Positions 50,102-58,202 of a stretch of 64,000 bases of DNA are shown piece by piece; position 1 is the first letter of the stretch, and each line of letters opens with the position of its first letter. This DNA is from an uncultured Lachnospiraceae bacterium (GTDB lineage Bacteria > Bacillota > Clostridia > Lachnospirales > Lachnospiraceae). Made by a program: the position numbers and the translations under genes. Below the pieces are notes generated by a model. It worked only from the letters and a program-made list of their open reading frames with translations. It had not been told where the DNA came from and did no database searches. The stretch covers positions 17,411 to 81,410 of the forward strand of contig CAJUTU010000012.1 in assembly GCA_910589385.1 (NCBI GenBank), in the 5' to 3' direction.

Positions 50102-50626
50102 ATGGCAGATATGACAGGTCTTGTGAAAAGGGCACAGGCAGGGGATAAGGAAGCCTTTGTGGATTTGATTGAAAGCTGCAAACAGGGATTATATAAAACG
50201 GCAATTGCGATGCTGCGCAACGACGCGGATGCAGCAGATGCGATCCAGGATACCGTACTGAAGAGCTATGAAAATTTACAGGGCTTAAAGAAACCGAATT
50301 TTTTCAAAACATGGCTTACAAGAATATTGATCAATCAGTGCAACCGTATATTACGGGGGCGCGAAAAACTAGTTCCGATCCATGAGCATCCGGAACTGGA
50401 ATATACAGGCCAGGATACGTCAGGAAAGGCGTTTATAGAATTGCTGAACAAATTGGAAGAGCAATACCGCATCGTATTATACCTGTTCTATGTAGAAGAA
50501 TTCAGCATCAAGGAGATCAGCGCCATACTGGATATGAATGAAAATACAGTAAAAACAAGGTTATCCAGAGGGCGTGGCAATTTCCGGAAACTTTACATGA
50601 AAGAAAATCAGATTTCCTTCTGTTAA
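50102..50626 (+). CDS. Sigma-70 family (ECF-like) sigma factor
   Basis: 174 residues from the ATG at 50102 (GAAAGGA before it). Region 2 (LVKRAQAGDKEAFVDLIESCKQGLYKTAIAMLRNDADAADAIQDT) and region 4 (LEEQYRIVLYLFYVEEFSIKEISAILDMNENTVKTRLSRGR) are clear. It is followed by a DUF4179 membrane protein, the typical anti-sigma partner arrangement. It may answer envelope stress and control the transporter operon downstream. Confidence 0.9.
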   Translation: MADMTGLVKRAQAGDKEAFVDLIESCKQGLYKTAIAMLRNDADAADAIQDTVLKSYENLQGLKKPNFFKTWLTRILINQCNRILRGREKLVPIHEHPELEYTGQDTSGKAFIELLNKLEEQYRIVLYLFYVEEFSIKEISAILDMNENTVKTRLSRGRGNFRKLYMKENQISFC

Positions 50627-50774
50627 ATGGGATGCAGGCCCAGTGGGATATGGGAATAAAACAGTGCTCCTATTCCGTGGGAATAGGATGAGCAACACAG
50701 GTAAACAGAAATCAGCGATAATAAAGAAAACCAACATAGAGACAGGAATCGGCTTGGAAAGAAGAGGTGCAAAA

Positions 50775-51905
50775 ATGGGCAATTATGAAAGAGATTTTAT
50801 CGAGAAAATGCGGGCAGAAATTCAGATCCCGGATCTGGTAGATGATAAACTAAATGAAATTTATGGGAAGATCCGTCAGGATGAGGTGCAGATGAAGCAG
50901 AGAGGCTTTTACGGAAACCGAAACAAAGTTTATAGAAGTATTGCAGCAGCGGCAGCGGCGTGTATGGTGGTTGGAATATTCGGAATATTCTATGCGAATC
51001 CGTCACTGGCACGGGACATCCCGATCCTGGGAGACGTGTTCGGGCACCTGCAGGAAATGAGGGATAACAGTGCATATCCGGATAAGGACAAAACAGCGTA
51101 TGAAAATATCAGCGAACACTCTACGCCGGTTCAAGAGGCCGGAAATTCCGCAGAAAATGAATTCGGTACGATGACAGTTTCCGATGCATACTGTGATGGA
51201 TATGATATGTATTTTACACTTTCCCTTCGGATAGAAGACGAAGAACTGAAAGCAGCAGATTATTTTCTGCCCATGCATCAGGAGGGTGAGGAAGAGGCTC
51301 TTTATGACGGAGGGAAATTTACAATTGATCAGAAACAGGTGTGGCCGTCGGAAGGATCAACGCTTAGAAAGGCAGAAGACGGAGTGTATGTAGGGCTATG
51401 CCGGATTGAATCTACGCAGCAGGAAGACGGAGTCTTTGGGGAAGAGATGACAGTCTGTGTAGACATTAACGGCTTAAGCGCACATAAGGGAACCATTGGC
51501 GATATGGGGGAACTCCAGCAGATAAAGGAAGACTGGAAACTACAGTTTGACGTTCAAACAGATACATCCGCTAACCGGGAGGCTGAGCCCAATGCGCAGA
51601 GTAATGGAATCATCGTGCAGAAGGCTGTCCAGACTCCCAGCAATATGCATGTGACCTGTTATGTTCCGGCGGAGCTGGCAGAGAAAAATCCGGCGTTTGT
51701 CCTGCTGGATGGAGAGGGAAACCGTGTACAAAATGAAAGTGCAATGCACAATATGAAAGAAGACGGCAGCATGGTTCTGGAAATGGTATTCGATACATCC
51801 CAGGCAGATCAATTTGTGATGCAGGTATTTGACAAGAACGCGGGGACAGATGAAAATGGTGAAGTTCCATTGATTGCAGAGATTCCATTTGCGATGGGAG
51901 AATAA
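50775..51905 (+). CDS. DUF4179 membrane protein, probable anti-sigma factor
   Basis: 376 residues from the ATG at 50775 (ribosome binding site AGAGGTG). Cytoplasmic part 1-55, one helix (about 56-74, IAAAAAACMVVGIFGIFY), then a DUF4179-type region (ARDIPILGDVFGHL) and a large outer domain. DUF4179 proteins next to ECF genes are thought to hold the sigma factor at the membrane. It is encoded 148 bases after the sigma gene; the intergenic frame back to 50643 has no support. Confidence 0.8.
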   Translation: MGNYERDFIEKMRAEIQIPDLVDDKLNEIYGKIRQDEVQMKQRGFYGNRNKVYRSIAAAAAACMVVGIFGIFYANPSLARDIPILGDVFGHLQEMRDNSAYPDKDKTAYENISEHSTPVQEAGNSAENEFGTMTVSDAYCDGYDMYFTLSLRIEDEELKAADYFLPMHQEGEEEALYDGGKFTIDQKQVWPSEGSTLRKAEDGVYVGLCRIESTQQEDGVFGEEMTVCVDINGLSAHKGTIGDMGELQQIKEDWKLQFDVQTDTSANREAEPNAQSNGIIVQKAVQTPSNMHVTCYVPAELAEKNPAFVLLDGEGNRVQNESAMHNMKEDGSMVLEMVFDTSQADQFVMQVFDKNAGTDENGEVPLIAEIPFAMGE

Positions 51906-51977
51906 AAGATTGATTTTTTGTCTGAAATGAAGCATGATAGATAGGGAAAGCGTTCAAAAAGCAAATAAACTTTACTC

Positions 51978-52000
51978 TTTCTTAAACTTTTCTGAGTACT
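51978..52000 (+). promoter_or_regulatory. Candidate response-regulator site, ABC operon 2
   Basis: TTTCT half-sites at 51978-51982 and 51989-51993 are 11 bases apart, within TTTCTTAAACTTTTCTGAG. This nearly equals the block at 15922 before ABC operon 1, although no response regulator gene is in this operon. Confidence 0.5.
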
Positions 52001-52178
52001 TTTTGAAAACTCTTGTATTAGACTGTTTTTCGTAAGGAACAGTAGGAAAATAACCGAAACGGACTGCACAGGATATTTTCCAGCTGTTCCTAAACAGGAA
52101 ATACAAAGAACCATGGCGCTGTCCGGCAGACGACCGGCATGACAGCGCATCGGCATAAGAAAGGAGAGAAAGAAAACT

Positions 52179-53099
52179 GTGAGAACAGGAAAAGAGAATA
52201 CATTTGCCATAGAGACAACGGCTCTTACGAAAATGTATGGAGATAAGGCAGCGGTGAAGCATCTGGATCTGAAAATCCGGGTGGGAGAGATTTACGGATT
52301 TATCGGCAGAAACGGCGCCGGGAAATCCACCACATTGAAAATGCTGTGCGGGATCGCAAGCCCGACAGAGGGAGAGATCCTGTTATTTGGCAGGCCGGTC
52401 AGCGATCCGGCAGCGCGCAGGCGGCTGGGAGTCCTGATCGAAGCGGCAGGATTGTATCCGAACATGACAGCAAGGCAGAATGTAGTAATGAAAGCAAAAT
52501 GCATGGGCCTTGCGGATGAAAAAAGCGTAGACGAAGTATTGCAGATTACAGGTCTTTCGGATGTGGGAAAGAAAAAAGTAAAGCATTTTTCCATGGGAAT
52601 GAAGCAAAGGCTGGGTGTCGCCCTGGCGCTGCTTGGAAATCCGGATCTGCTGATTCTGGACGAACCGATCAACGGACTTGACCCGGAGGGAATCCGGGAA
52701 CTGCGGAATCTGGTCATGGCGCTCCATGAAGAGGGCAAGACCATTCTGGTCAGCTCCCATATTTTAGGCGAATTAAGCAAGATCGCTACCAATTATGGGA
52801 TCATCAAAGACGGAGAACTGATCGAGCAGATCACCAAAGAAGAACTGGAAGAAAAATGCCAGGATTATTTCCTGATCGAGGTACAGGATGTGCGGCGCGC
52901 GCTGCCTATGATCCAGGAGGCGTTTCCGGATGTACAGCCAGAGGTTTTGGATACCCGGTCCATCCGGATCTATGGGGCGGAAGACGGCGCAAAGATCAAC
53001 CAGATCCTGATAGAGAACCAGGTGCCCGTATATGCGTCGGGATTTCATCATATGGATCTGGAAGAGTATTTCTTAGACCGCATGGAAGGGGGACGGTAG
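52179..53099 (+). CDS. ABC transporter ATPase, BcrA-type, second copy
   Basis: 306 residues from a GTG after AAGGAGAGAAAG. Walker A GRNGAGKST (43-51), signature FSMGMKQRLG, Walker B LLILDEPINGLDPEG. Same size and type as the ATPase at 16025 (peptide-antibiotic export). One base separates it from the permease gene. The two modules look like paralogues, but this one lies behind a sigma/anti-sigma pair and lacks a response regulator. Confidence 0.9.
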   Translation: MRTGKENTFAIETTALTKMYGDKAAVKHLDLKIRVGEIYGFIGRNGAGKSTTLKMLCGIASPTEGEILLFGRPVSDPAARRRLGVLIEAAGLYPNMTARQNVVMKAKCMGLADEKSVDEVLQITGLSDVGKKKVKHFSMGMKQRLGVALALLGNPDLLILDEPINGLDPEGIRELRNLVMALHEEGKTILVSSHILGELSKIATNYGIIKDGELIEQITKEELEEKCQDYFLIEVQDVRRALPMIQEAFPDVQPEVLDTRSIRIYGAEDGAKINQILIENQVPVYASGFHHMDLEEYFLDRMEGGR

Positions 53100-53100
53100 T

Positions 53101-53907
53101 ATGTTTAATCTGCTGCGTATGGATTTATATCGGGTAAAAAGAAGCAAGTCGGTGTATGTGTGCTTTGGGATTTTGTTGATCGCGACAGTGATGACTTTTG
53201 GGCTGCTTTGGCTCATGGCAACGCCGCAGGGGCAGGAAACAGCGGTGCGGATCGGGATGCTCGCGGCGGAAGATCTGGGAGAAACGTCCGGGATTCTGGA
53301 CGGTGTAGATTCTCTGGTCATGTTCCGGCAGATCGGCCTGGATGGAGGAATGTATAATCTGGTTTTCGGCATTTGGGTGATGATGTTTGTATGTATGGAT
53401 TTTCAGAGCGGTTTTATAAAAAATGTGATGGCGCTTTATCAGAACCGTTGGAATTATATCGGAAGCAAGCTGGCTTCAGCCGGGATCGTGAATGCCTGTT
53501 ACCTGATATTGCATCTGTTGTTTGTATTGCTTATGAATCATTTGTTCGGAAATATGGTGCCGGACGCGAAGTGGGGGGACATTGCGTTTTATCTGAGCTG
53601 GGCATGGCTTTTGACGACGGCCTTTGCTGCTTTGCTCATACTGATCTGCGTCCTGACCAGAAGTGTGGCGGCAGGGGCGCTGGCAGCCGTGCTTTTCGGC
53701 GGAGGCGCGGTCGTAATGCCGTTGTATAGTATACTGAATATTTTCCATATGGGAGAATGGCTGAAACATACAATCTATCTCACCCTTGCCATGGGGCCGG
53801 GACACTATGCTTCTATCCAGGATCTGTATGTGTATGCGACAGGGGCAGGGTTTCTGATCCTTTATACTGTGATCGCAGGGATTATTTTAAAAAGGCAGGA
53901 TATATAG
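53101..53907 (+). CDS. ABC-2 type permease, second copy
   Basis: 268 residues, about six helices, start MFNLLRMDLYRVKRSKSVYVCFGILLIATVM typical of ABC-2 subunits of bacitracin/lantibiotic resistance transporters. Length and place match the permease at 16945. It should assemble with the ATPase encoded before. Confidence 0.85.
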   Translation: MFNLLRMDLYRVKRSKSVYVCFGILLIATVMTFGLLWLMATPQGQETAVRIGMLAAEDLGETSGILDGVDSLVMFRQIGLDGGMYNLVFGIWVMMFVCMDFQSGFIKNVMALYQNRWNYIGSKLASAGIVNACYLILHLLFVLLMNHLFGNMVPDAKWGDIAFYLSWAWLLTTAFAALLILICVLTRSVAAGALAAVLFGGGAVVMPLYSILNIFHMGEWLKHTIYLTLAMGPGHYASIQDLYVYATGAGFLILYTVIAGIILKRQDI

Positions 53908-53982
53908 AGTCTGCTTTAGAATGCAAAATGCAAAAAGAGATTTTTAGAGCTGCTGCATGCAGCGAATAGAGGAGGACGTAAT

Positions 53983-54870
53983 ATGGCGGCGGCATTTGTG
54001 ACATTGGTTTGTATCTGCGTACTGCTGATAATTCAGCACATCCGCGGCATCCTGGCAATACGCTTTCTGAATAAGCAGCTTGAAGAAATCGAGAGGGGTA
54101 GCCATATGGAACTGGGGGCAGTAAGCCGCCAAAAGGATGTGCTGGCTCTCTGCAGCAAATTAAACGAGCTGCTGCGGCATTGGTTCCAGATGCAGAGACA
54201 GTATGAAAAAGCGGAAAAACAGTTAAAACAGAATATCACCAGCCTTGCCCACGACATCCGTACCCCTCTTACCGGGGCGGCAGGCTATATCCAGCTTGCA
54301 CAGGAATGTGAAGATCCAGCAAGGCAGGAGCATTATCTGCAGACAGCAGGCGACCGGCTGAAAGAACTGGGGGACATGCTGGAAGAACTGTTTTTATATA
54401 CGAAGCTTACCAGTGCGGAATTTGAGCCGGATCTGTGTGAAATCCAGGTACTGCCGCTGTTAAGTGAATGCCTGGTTGGATTCTACCGCCAGTTTGAAGA
54501 AAAAGGGATTTCACCGGAGGTGGAATTTGAATCAGAAAGCTTCAGGATCCAGGCAGATGAAGAATGTCTCCGGCGGATATTCCATAACCTGATCCAGAAC
54601 GCATTGCTCCATGGAAGATCCGGGATCGCAATTCGGCAGTGCGGCCATTGCTTGTTTTTTGAAAATCTTGTTTCCAAGACCAGCAGGCCGGATCCGGAAC
54701 AGATTTTTGAACGATTCTATAAGGCAGATTCAGCCCGGCGGAAAGGTTCCTCCGGGCTGGGGCTGTTTATCGTAAAAGAACTGGCAGAGAGGATGAATGG
54801 GAGCGTGAAGGCAGAGTTGGAAGGGGAAACGCTCCGGATCATCCTGCTGCTTGGCAGCCGGCACGTTTAA
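53983..54870 (+). CDS. Sensor histidine kinase without adjacent regulator
   Basis: 295 residues from the ATG at 53983 (GAGGAGGAC). One helix (about 4-26), linker, H-box SLAHDIRTPLTGAAGYIQLA with H90 and an ATPase domain with NLIQNALLHG and SSGLGLFIVKELAERMNG. It resembles the kinase at 17758 in layout. No response regulator lies in its operon, so it may use the regulator encoded at 15154; see findings. Confidence 0.88.
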   Translation: MAAAFVTLVCICVLLIIQHIRGILAIRFLNKQLEEIERGSHMELGAVSRQKDVLALCSKLNELLRHWFQMQRQYEKAEKQLKQNITSLAHDIRTPLTGAAGYIQLAQECEDPARQEHYLQTAGDRLKELGDMLEELFLYTKLTSAEFEPDLCEIQVLPLLSECLVGFYRQFEEKGISPEVEFESESFRIQADEECLRRIFHNLIQNALLHGRSGIAIRQCGHCLFFENLVSKTSRPDPEQIFERFYKADSARRKGSSGLGLFIVKELAERMNGSVKAELEGETLRIILLLGSRHV

Positions 54871-54962
54871 AGCTGCCTGGCTGCTTGTTTTGTGGATGGA
54901 TTCATGGTAAAAGATAATAAAAGGATCATCTGTAAGATGGCTGACAAAGGTGATTCGGTCCA

Positions 54963-56261
54963 TTACATTTCAGAACCGAAAATATTCTTACCGGCAACAT
55001 ATTTTCCGGCCAGCCGTCCGCCTTCCCCGGCCAGATATAGATACTGTTCCAGCCGTTCTTTTGTATCAAGTTCTTTCGCGCTGCGGATCCCGCTGTCATC
55101 CAGTACCAGCGCGTCCAGTTCATAGCCTTCCTCAAAACTTCCTGCCTTTCCAAAGAAGGAGCCGCCTCCTTTGGTTGCCAGATAAAATGCTTCCTCCATT
55201 GTCAGTGGTTTCCGTTCCTGATCGGCCAGGCGCCAGTAAAGCTTGGAAACTCCGATTGCGTCGGCGATACAGCGGAACATGGACATATTTGCCCCACCGG
55301 CCATATCGGTCCCTAAGCCCATCGGGATTCCTTCCTCCAGATATCTGCGGACAGGCGCAATCCCTGAAGAGAGATTGATATTTGACTGCGGACAATGGGC
55401 AATATAGACTTTGTTCTTTTTCATCAGCGCCACCTCTTCTTCCGAAGAATATACACAGTGGGCCATGACGGTTTTTGCATCTCCTCCGAACAGTCCGTAA
55501 TGGTCATAGACACCGCCATAACAGGTCGACCATGGGAACAATTCCTTTACCCAGTCGATCTCCGACAGATTTTCCGACAGATGGGACTGGACCGGGAGCC
55601 GGTATTCCTTCTGAAGCCTGCCTAACCCTTCCAGCAAAGGACCGGTGCAGGTGGGGGCGAACCGTGGTGTGATGATGGGCTGGGTATTGGGATATCTGTC
55701 TTTCATTTCCGAGAGCCATGCGGCCGTACTTTCAAGGGCGGATTCTGCATCCTTCTCTGTCAGATGATCCGGGCTGTTCTGGTCCATATTGACCTTGCCT
55801 GCATAGGTCTTCAGGCCTGTGGAATCCAGCAGTTCCATCAAGAGGTTTGTGGCAGGAATGTGGATGGTTCCGAAAACAACTGCCCGTGTAGTGGCGCTGT
55901 TTTGAAGGTCTTCGGTAAAAATCCGGTAAGCTTTCCGGGCATATTCCAGATCTGCATACCTGCTTTCTTCCGGGAAGGTATGGGTATCCAGCCATTCCAG
56001 CAGTTCCAGATCCATTCCAAGCCCTCGGAAGGAGTACTGGGGGGCATGGATGTGCAGGTCGGTCATCCCAGGAATGATCAGCATGTCATGGTAGTCGATC
56101 ACCGGCAGGTTTTGGTATTTTTCCGGCAGACACGGATAGACACCCCGGGAAATTCCCTGGCAGCATACCAGATATCCATTGTCTATAACAGACAGATAAT
56201 CCTTGTTTTCAGCATAACAAATGTTCCCTTTCAGAATAAATGAATGATGTTCCATATGCAA
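54963..56261 (-). CDS. guaD: Guanine deaminase
   Basis: 432 residues, amidohydrolase fold. Metal and substrate motifs MTDLHIHAPQYSFRG, VQSHLSEN, MAHCVYSS with AHCPQSNINLSSG, and GLGTDMAGG match guanine deaminases, which turn guanine into xanthine and ammonia. It lies downstream of a purine permease gene on the same strand and behind a guanine-class riboswitch, so both serve purine salvage or use as nitrogen source. Confidence 0.92.
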   Translation of the reverse strand: MHMEHHSFILKGNICYAENKDYLSVIDNGYLVCCQGISRGVYPCLPEKYQNLPVIDYHDMLIIPGMTDLHIHAPQYSFRGLGMDLELLEWLDTHTFPEESRYADLEYARKAYRIFTEDLQNSATTRAVVFGTIHIPATNLLMELLDSTGLKTYAGKVNMDQNSPDHLTEKDAESALESTAAWLSEMKDRYPNTQPIITPRFAPTCTGPLLEGLGRLQKEYRLPVQSHLSENLSEIDWVKELFPWSTCYGGVYDHYGLFGGDAKTVMAHCVYSSEEEVALMKKNKVYIAHCPQSNINLSSGIAPVRRYLEEGIPMGLGTDMAGGANMSMFRCIADAIGVSKLYWRLADQERKPLTMEEAFYLATKGGGSFFGKAGSFEEGYELDALVLDDSGIRSAKELDTKERLEQYLYLAGEGGRLAGKYVAGKNIFGSEM

Positions 56262-56285
56262 TTCCTTTCTTTTTTTGTGGGAAAC

Positions 56286-57660
56286 TTATCCCAGTGTCAT
56301 AAAGGCATATCGGATGACAAATATAAATGCGATGATAAAAGTCAAAACCTGGATATCCTTCACTTTACCAAGCAGCAGTTTAACGAGACAGTATGTGATC
56401 AGTCCAAGGGCAACTCCGTTGGCAATAGAATATGTAAAAGGCATAAAAATGATAGTACAGAATGCCGGAAGTGCTTCGCTCATATCGCTGAAATCCACGT
56501 CTTTGATATTGGAAAGCATTAAAATACCGACAAAAATAAGGGCAGGAGCGGTTGCGGCAGATGGAACGATGCCGACGGCCGGCGCAAAAATGATCGCTCC
56601 TAAAAACAGCAGCGCAGTCGTCAGGCTGGTCAGTCCGGTCCTTCCTCCTTCGGCAATCCCGGAACTGGATTCTACAACGGTCGTGACCGTGGAAGTGCCG
56701 ACCATAGCTCCGGCAGCAGTAGAGACCGCGTCAGACATCAGTGCCTGCTTCATTCGGATGACCTCGCCGTTTTCATCGATCATTCCAGACTGCTTGGCTG
56801 CGCCGAGCAGAGTCCCGATCGAATCAAACATATTTACCAGAGAAAAGCTGATCACCAGCATGATCACGGTAAACAAGCTCTCGATAAAGTTCGTTCCGGC
56901 AAAAAGCCCGGAAAAATCCATTTTCAGGAAAGAAACCTCTGCGAAATCGCGGAACTTCGTCGCGAGGTTCATATCGAAATTGGATATCTGGGTAACTCCC
57001 AGTGGAATGCCGATCAAAGTGGCGGCCACGATTCCTAAAAAAATGGAGCCTTTTATATTTTTGGCATATAGTACGCCCATGATGATCAGGCCGATCAGCG
57101 CCTTCGTTCCTCCACTGGGAAAAATCTACCATACCTACTAAAGTTGCGGAATTGGAAATGACGATCCCCGCATTTTTCAGTCCAATGATGGTAATGAACA
57201 GTCCGACTCCCGGCGTGATCGCCGTCTTTACTGCACTTGGGATTGAACGTATGATGGCCTCCCTCAGCCCAACTGCGGTAATGACAATAAAAAAGATACC
57301 GGAAAGGAATACGATGACCAGAGCCTGGCCGTAGGTATATCCCATTCCAAGGACGACCGTGTACGCAAAAAAGGCGTTCAGCCCCATCCCCGGCGCCTGT
57401 GCAAAGGGAACCCTTGCGTATAGGGCGCAAAGCGCGGTTCCGATAAAGGCGCCGATACAGGTTCCGATAAATACGCCGTTTGCAATCCGCCCTGCCATGG
57501 CGGCATCTCCCATGATCACATACGGATCTGATATAACCTGTGGGTTTAATATCAGGATGTATGCAATTGTAATAAATGTAGTGATTCCTGCCAGGATTTC
57601 AGTTCTTACGGTTGTTCCATTGTCTTTCAACTGAAAGATGCGTTCTAACTTTTCGCTCAT
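56286..57660 (-). pseudogene. NCS2/AzgA-type purine permease with one frameshift
   Basis: From the ATG at 57660 (AAGGAGGAAAAGC) the frame reads LKDNGTTVRTEILAGITTFITIAYI through GMVDFS, then leaves frame near 57117; the next frame continues GGTKALIGLIIMGVLYA to the stop at 56286. Removing one base in TTTTTCCC restores 457 residues, the normal length for PbuG/AzgA guanine-hypoxanthine permeases. All else is well conserved. It is either a recent mutation or a sequence error. Confidence 0.85.
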
Positions 57661-57761
57661 ATGCTTTTCCTCCTTAAAATAAGATTGTTTTTGGACCACC
57701 CCTTGGTGGAACTGGATTTATCTTAAGTTAAGTGTTTACCTATACCGTTCAAATACCAAAC

Positions 57762-57772
57762 AGTTTCTACCG
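57762..57772 (-). promoter_or_regulatory. Anti-aptamer segment in the riboswitch leader
   Basis: CGGTAGAAACT on the minus strand is a perfect 11-base complement of the aptamer core AGTTTCTACCG (57861-57871). It lies between imperfect arms AGGTAACACCT and AGTGTTTACCT and could unfold the aptamer in longer transcripts. Confidence 0.5.
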
Positions 57773-57805
57773 TTCCTCCTTCCAGGTAACACCTTTATAT
57801 TAAGA

Positions 57806-57847
57806 ACAAAAAAAGAATTAACCACAATAACAAAACTATGTAGTCAA
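57806..57847 (-). terminator. Riboswitch terminator sharing the aptamer 3' strand
   Basis: TTGACTACA (57847-57839, part of the aptamer) pairs fully with TGTGGTTAA (57826-57818), allowing G-U, and is followed by TTCTTTTTTTG. Ligand binding would hold the first arm in the aptamer and block the terminator. Confidence 0.7.
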
Positions 57848-57903
57848 CTCTTACGGCAGTCGGTAGAAACTCTGGGCCAATTCCCAGTATATACATATCA
57901 GCG
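57835..57903 (-). promoter_or_regulatory. Purine riboswitch aptamer, guanine class
   Basis: On the minus strand: J1/2 region GATATGTATATA, P2 CTGGG/CCCAG, J2/3 AGTTTCTACC, P3 GACT/AGTT around the GCCGTAAG loop, then TTGACTACAT. The specificity base in GAC-TA is C, as in guanine (not adenine) aptamers. It precedes the purine permease and guanine deaminase genes. Confidence 0.85.
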
Positions 57904-58202
57904 ATTCAATTATTTAATTCCCCTTAAGTATATCTTATGAAATAATTGTTATCAATTCACTTTTTTTACAAAATATGAACTGATATTTTGTAAAAAATGC
58001 ACAAAATTATTCTTGCAATAAGAAATTATTAATCTTGTTTACGAAAAGTGGATTGCAGAAATTCCGTTTTTATAGTAGATGCGAATCTTACTTTCATAAA
58101 AAATGTCAAAATCGAACAATTGAAAAAGCCATATATGAACATTGGATCTAGGAGCATTTCTGTTAAAATAAAGAAAATTAAGACAAACCGAGGTGCTTTA
58201 TT

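Noticed and set aside
56275..57141. 288-codon plus-strand frame over the purine permease
   Set aside because: Antisense shadow; the minus strand holds a recognisable NCS2 permease.
57750..57790. A second purine aptamer on the plus strand suggested by AGTTTCTACC
   Set aside because: No P2 or P3 stems surround it; it is better explained as the complement of the minus-strand aptamer core.
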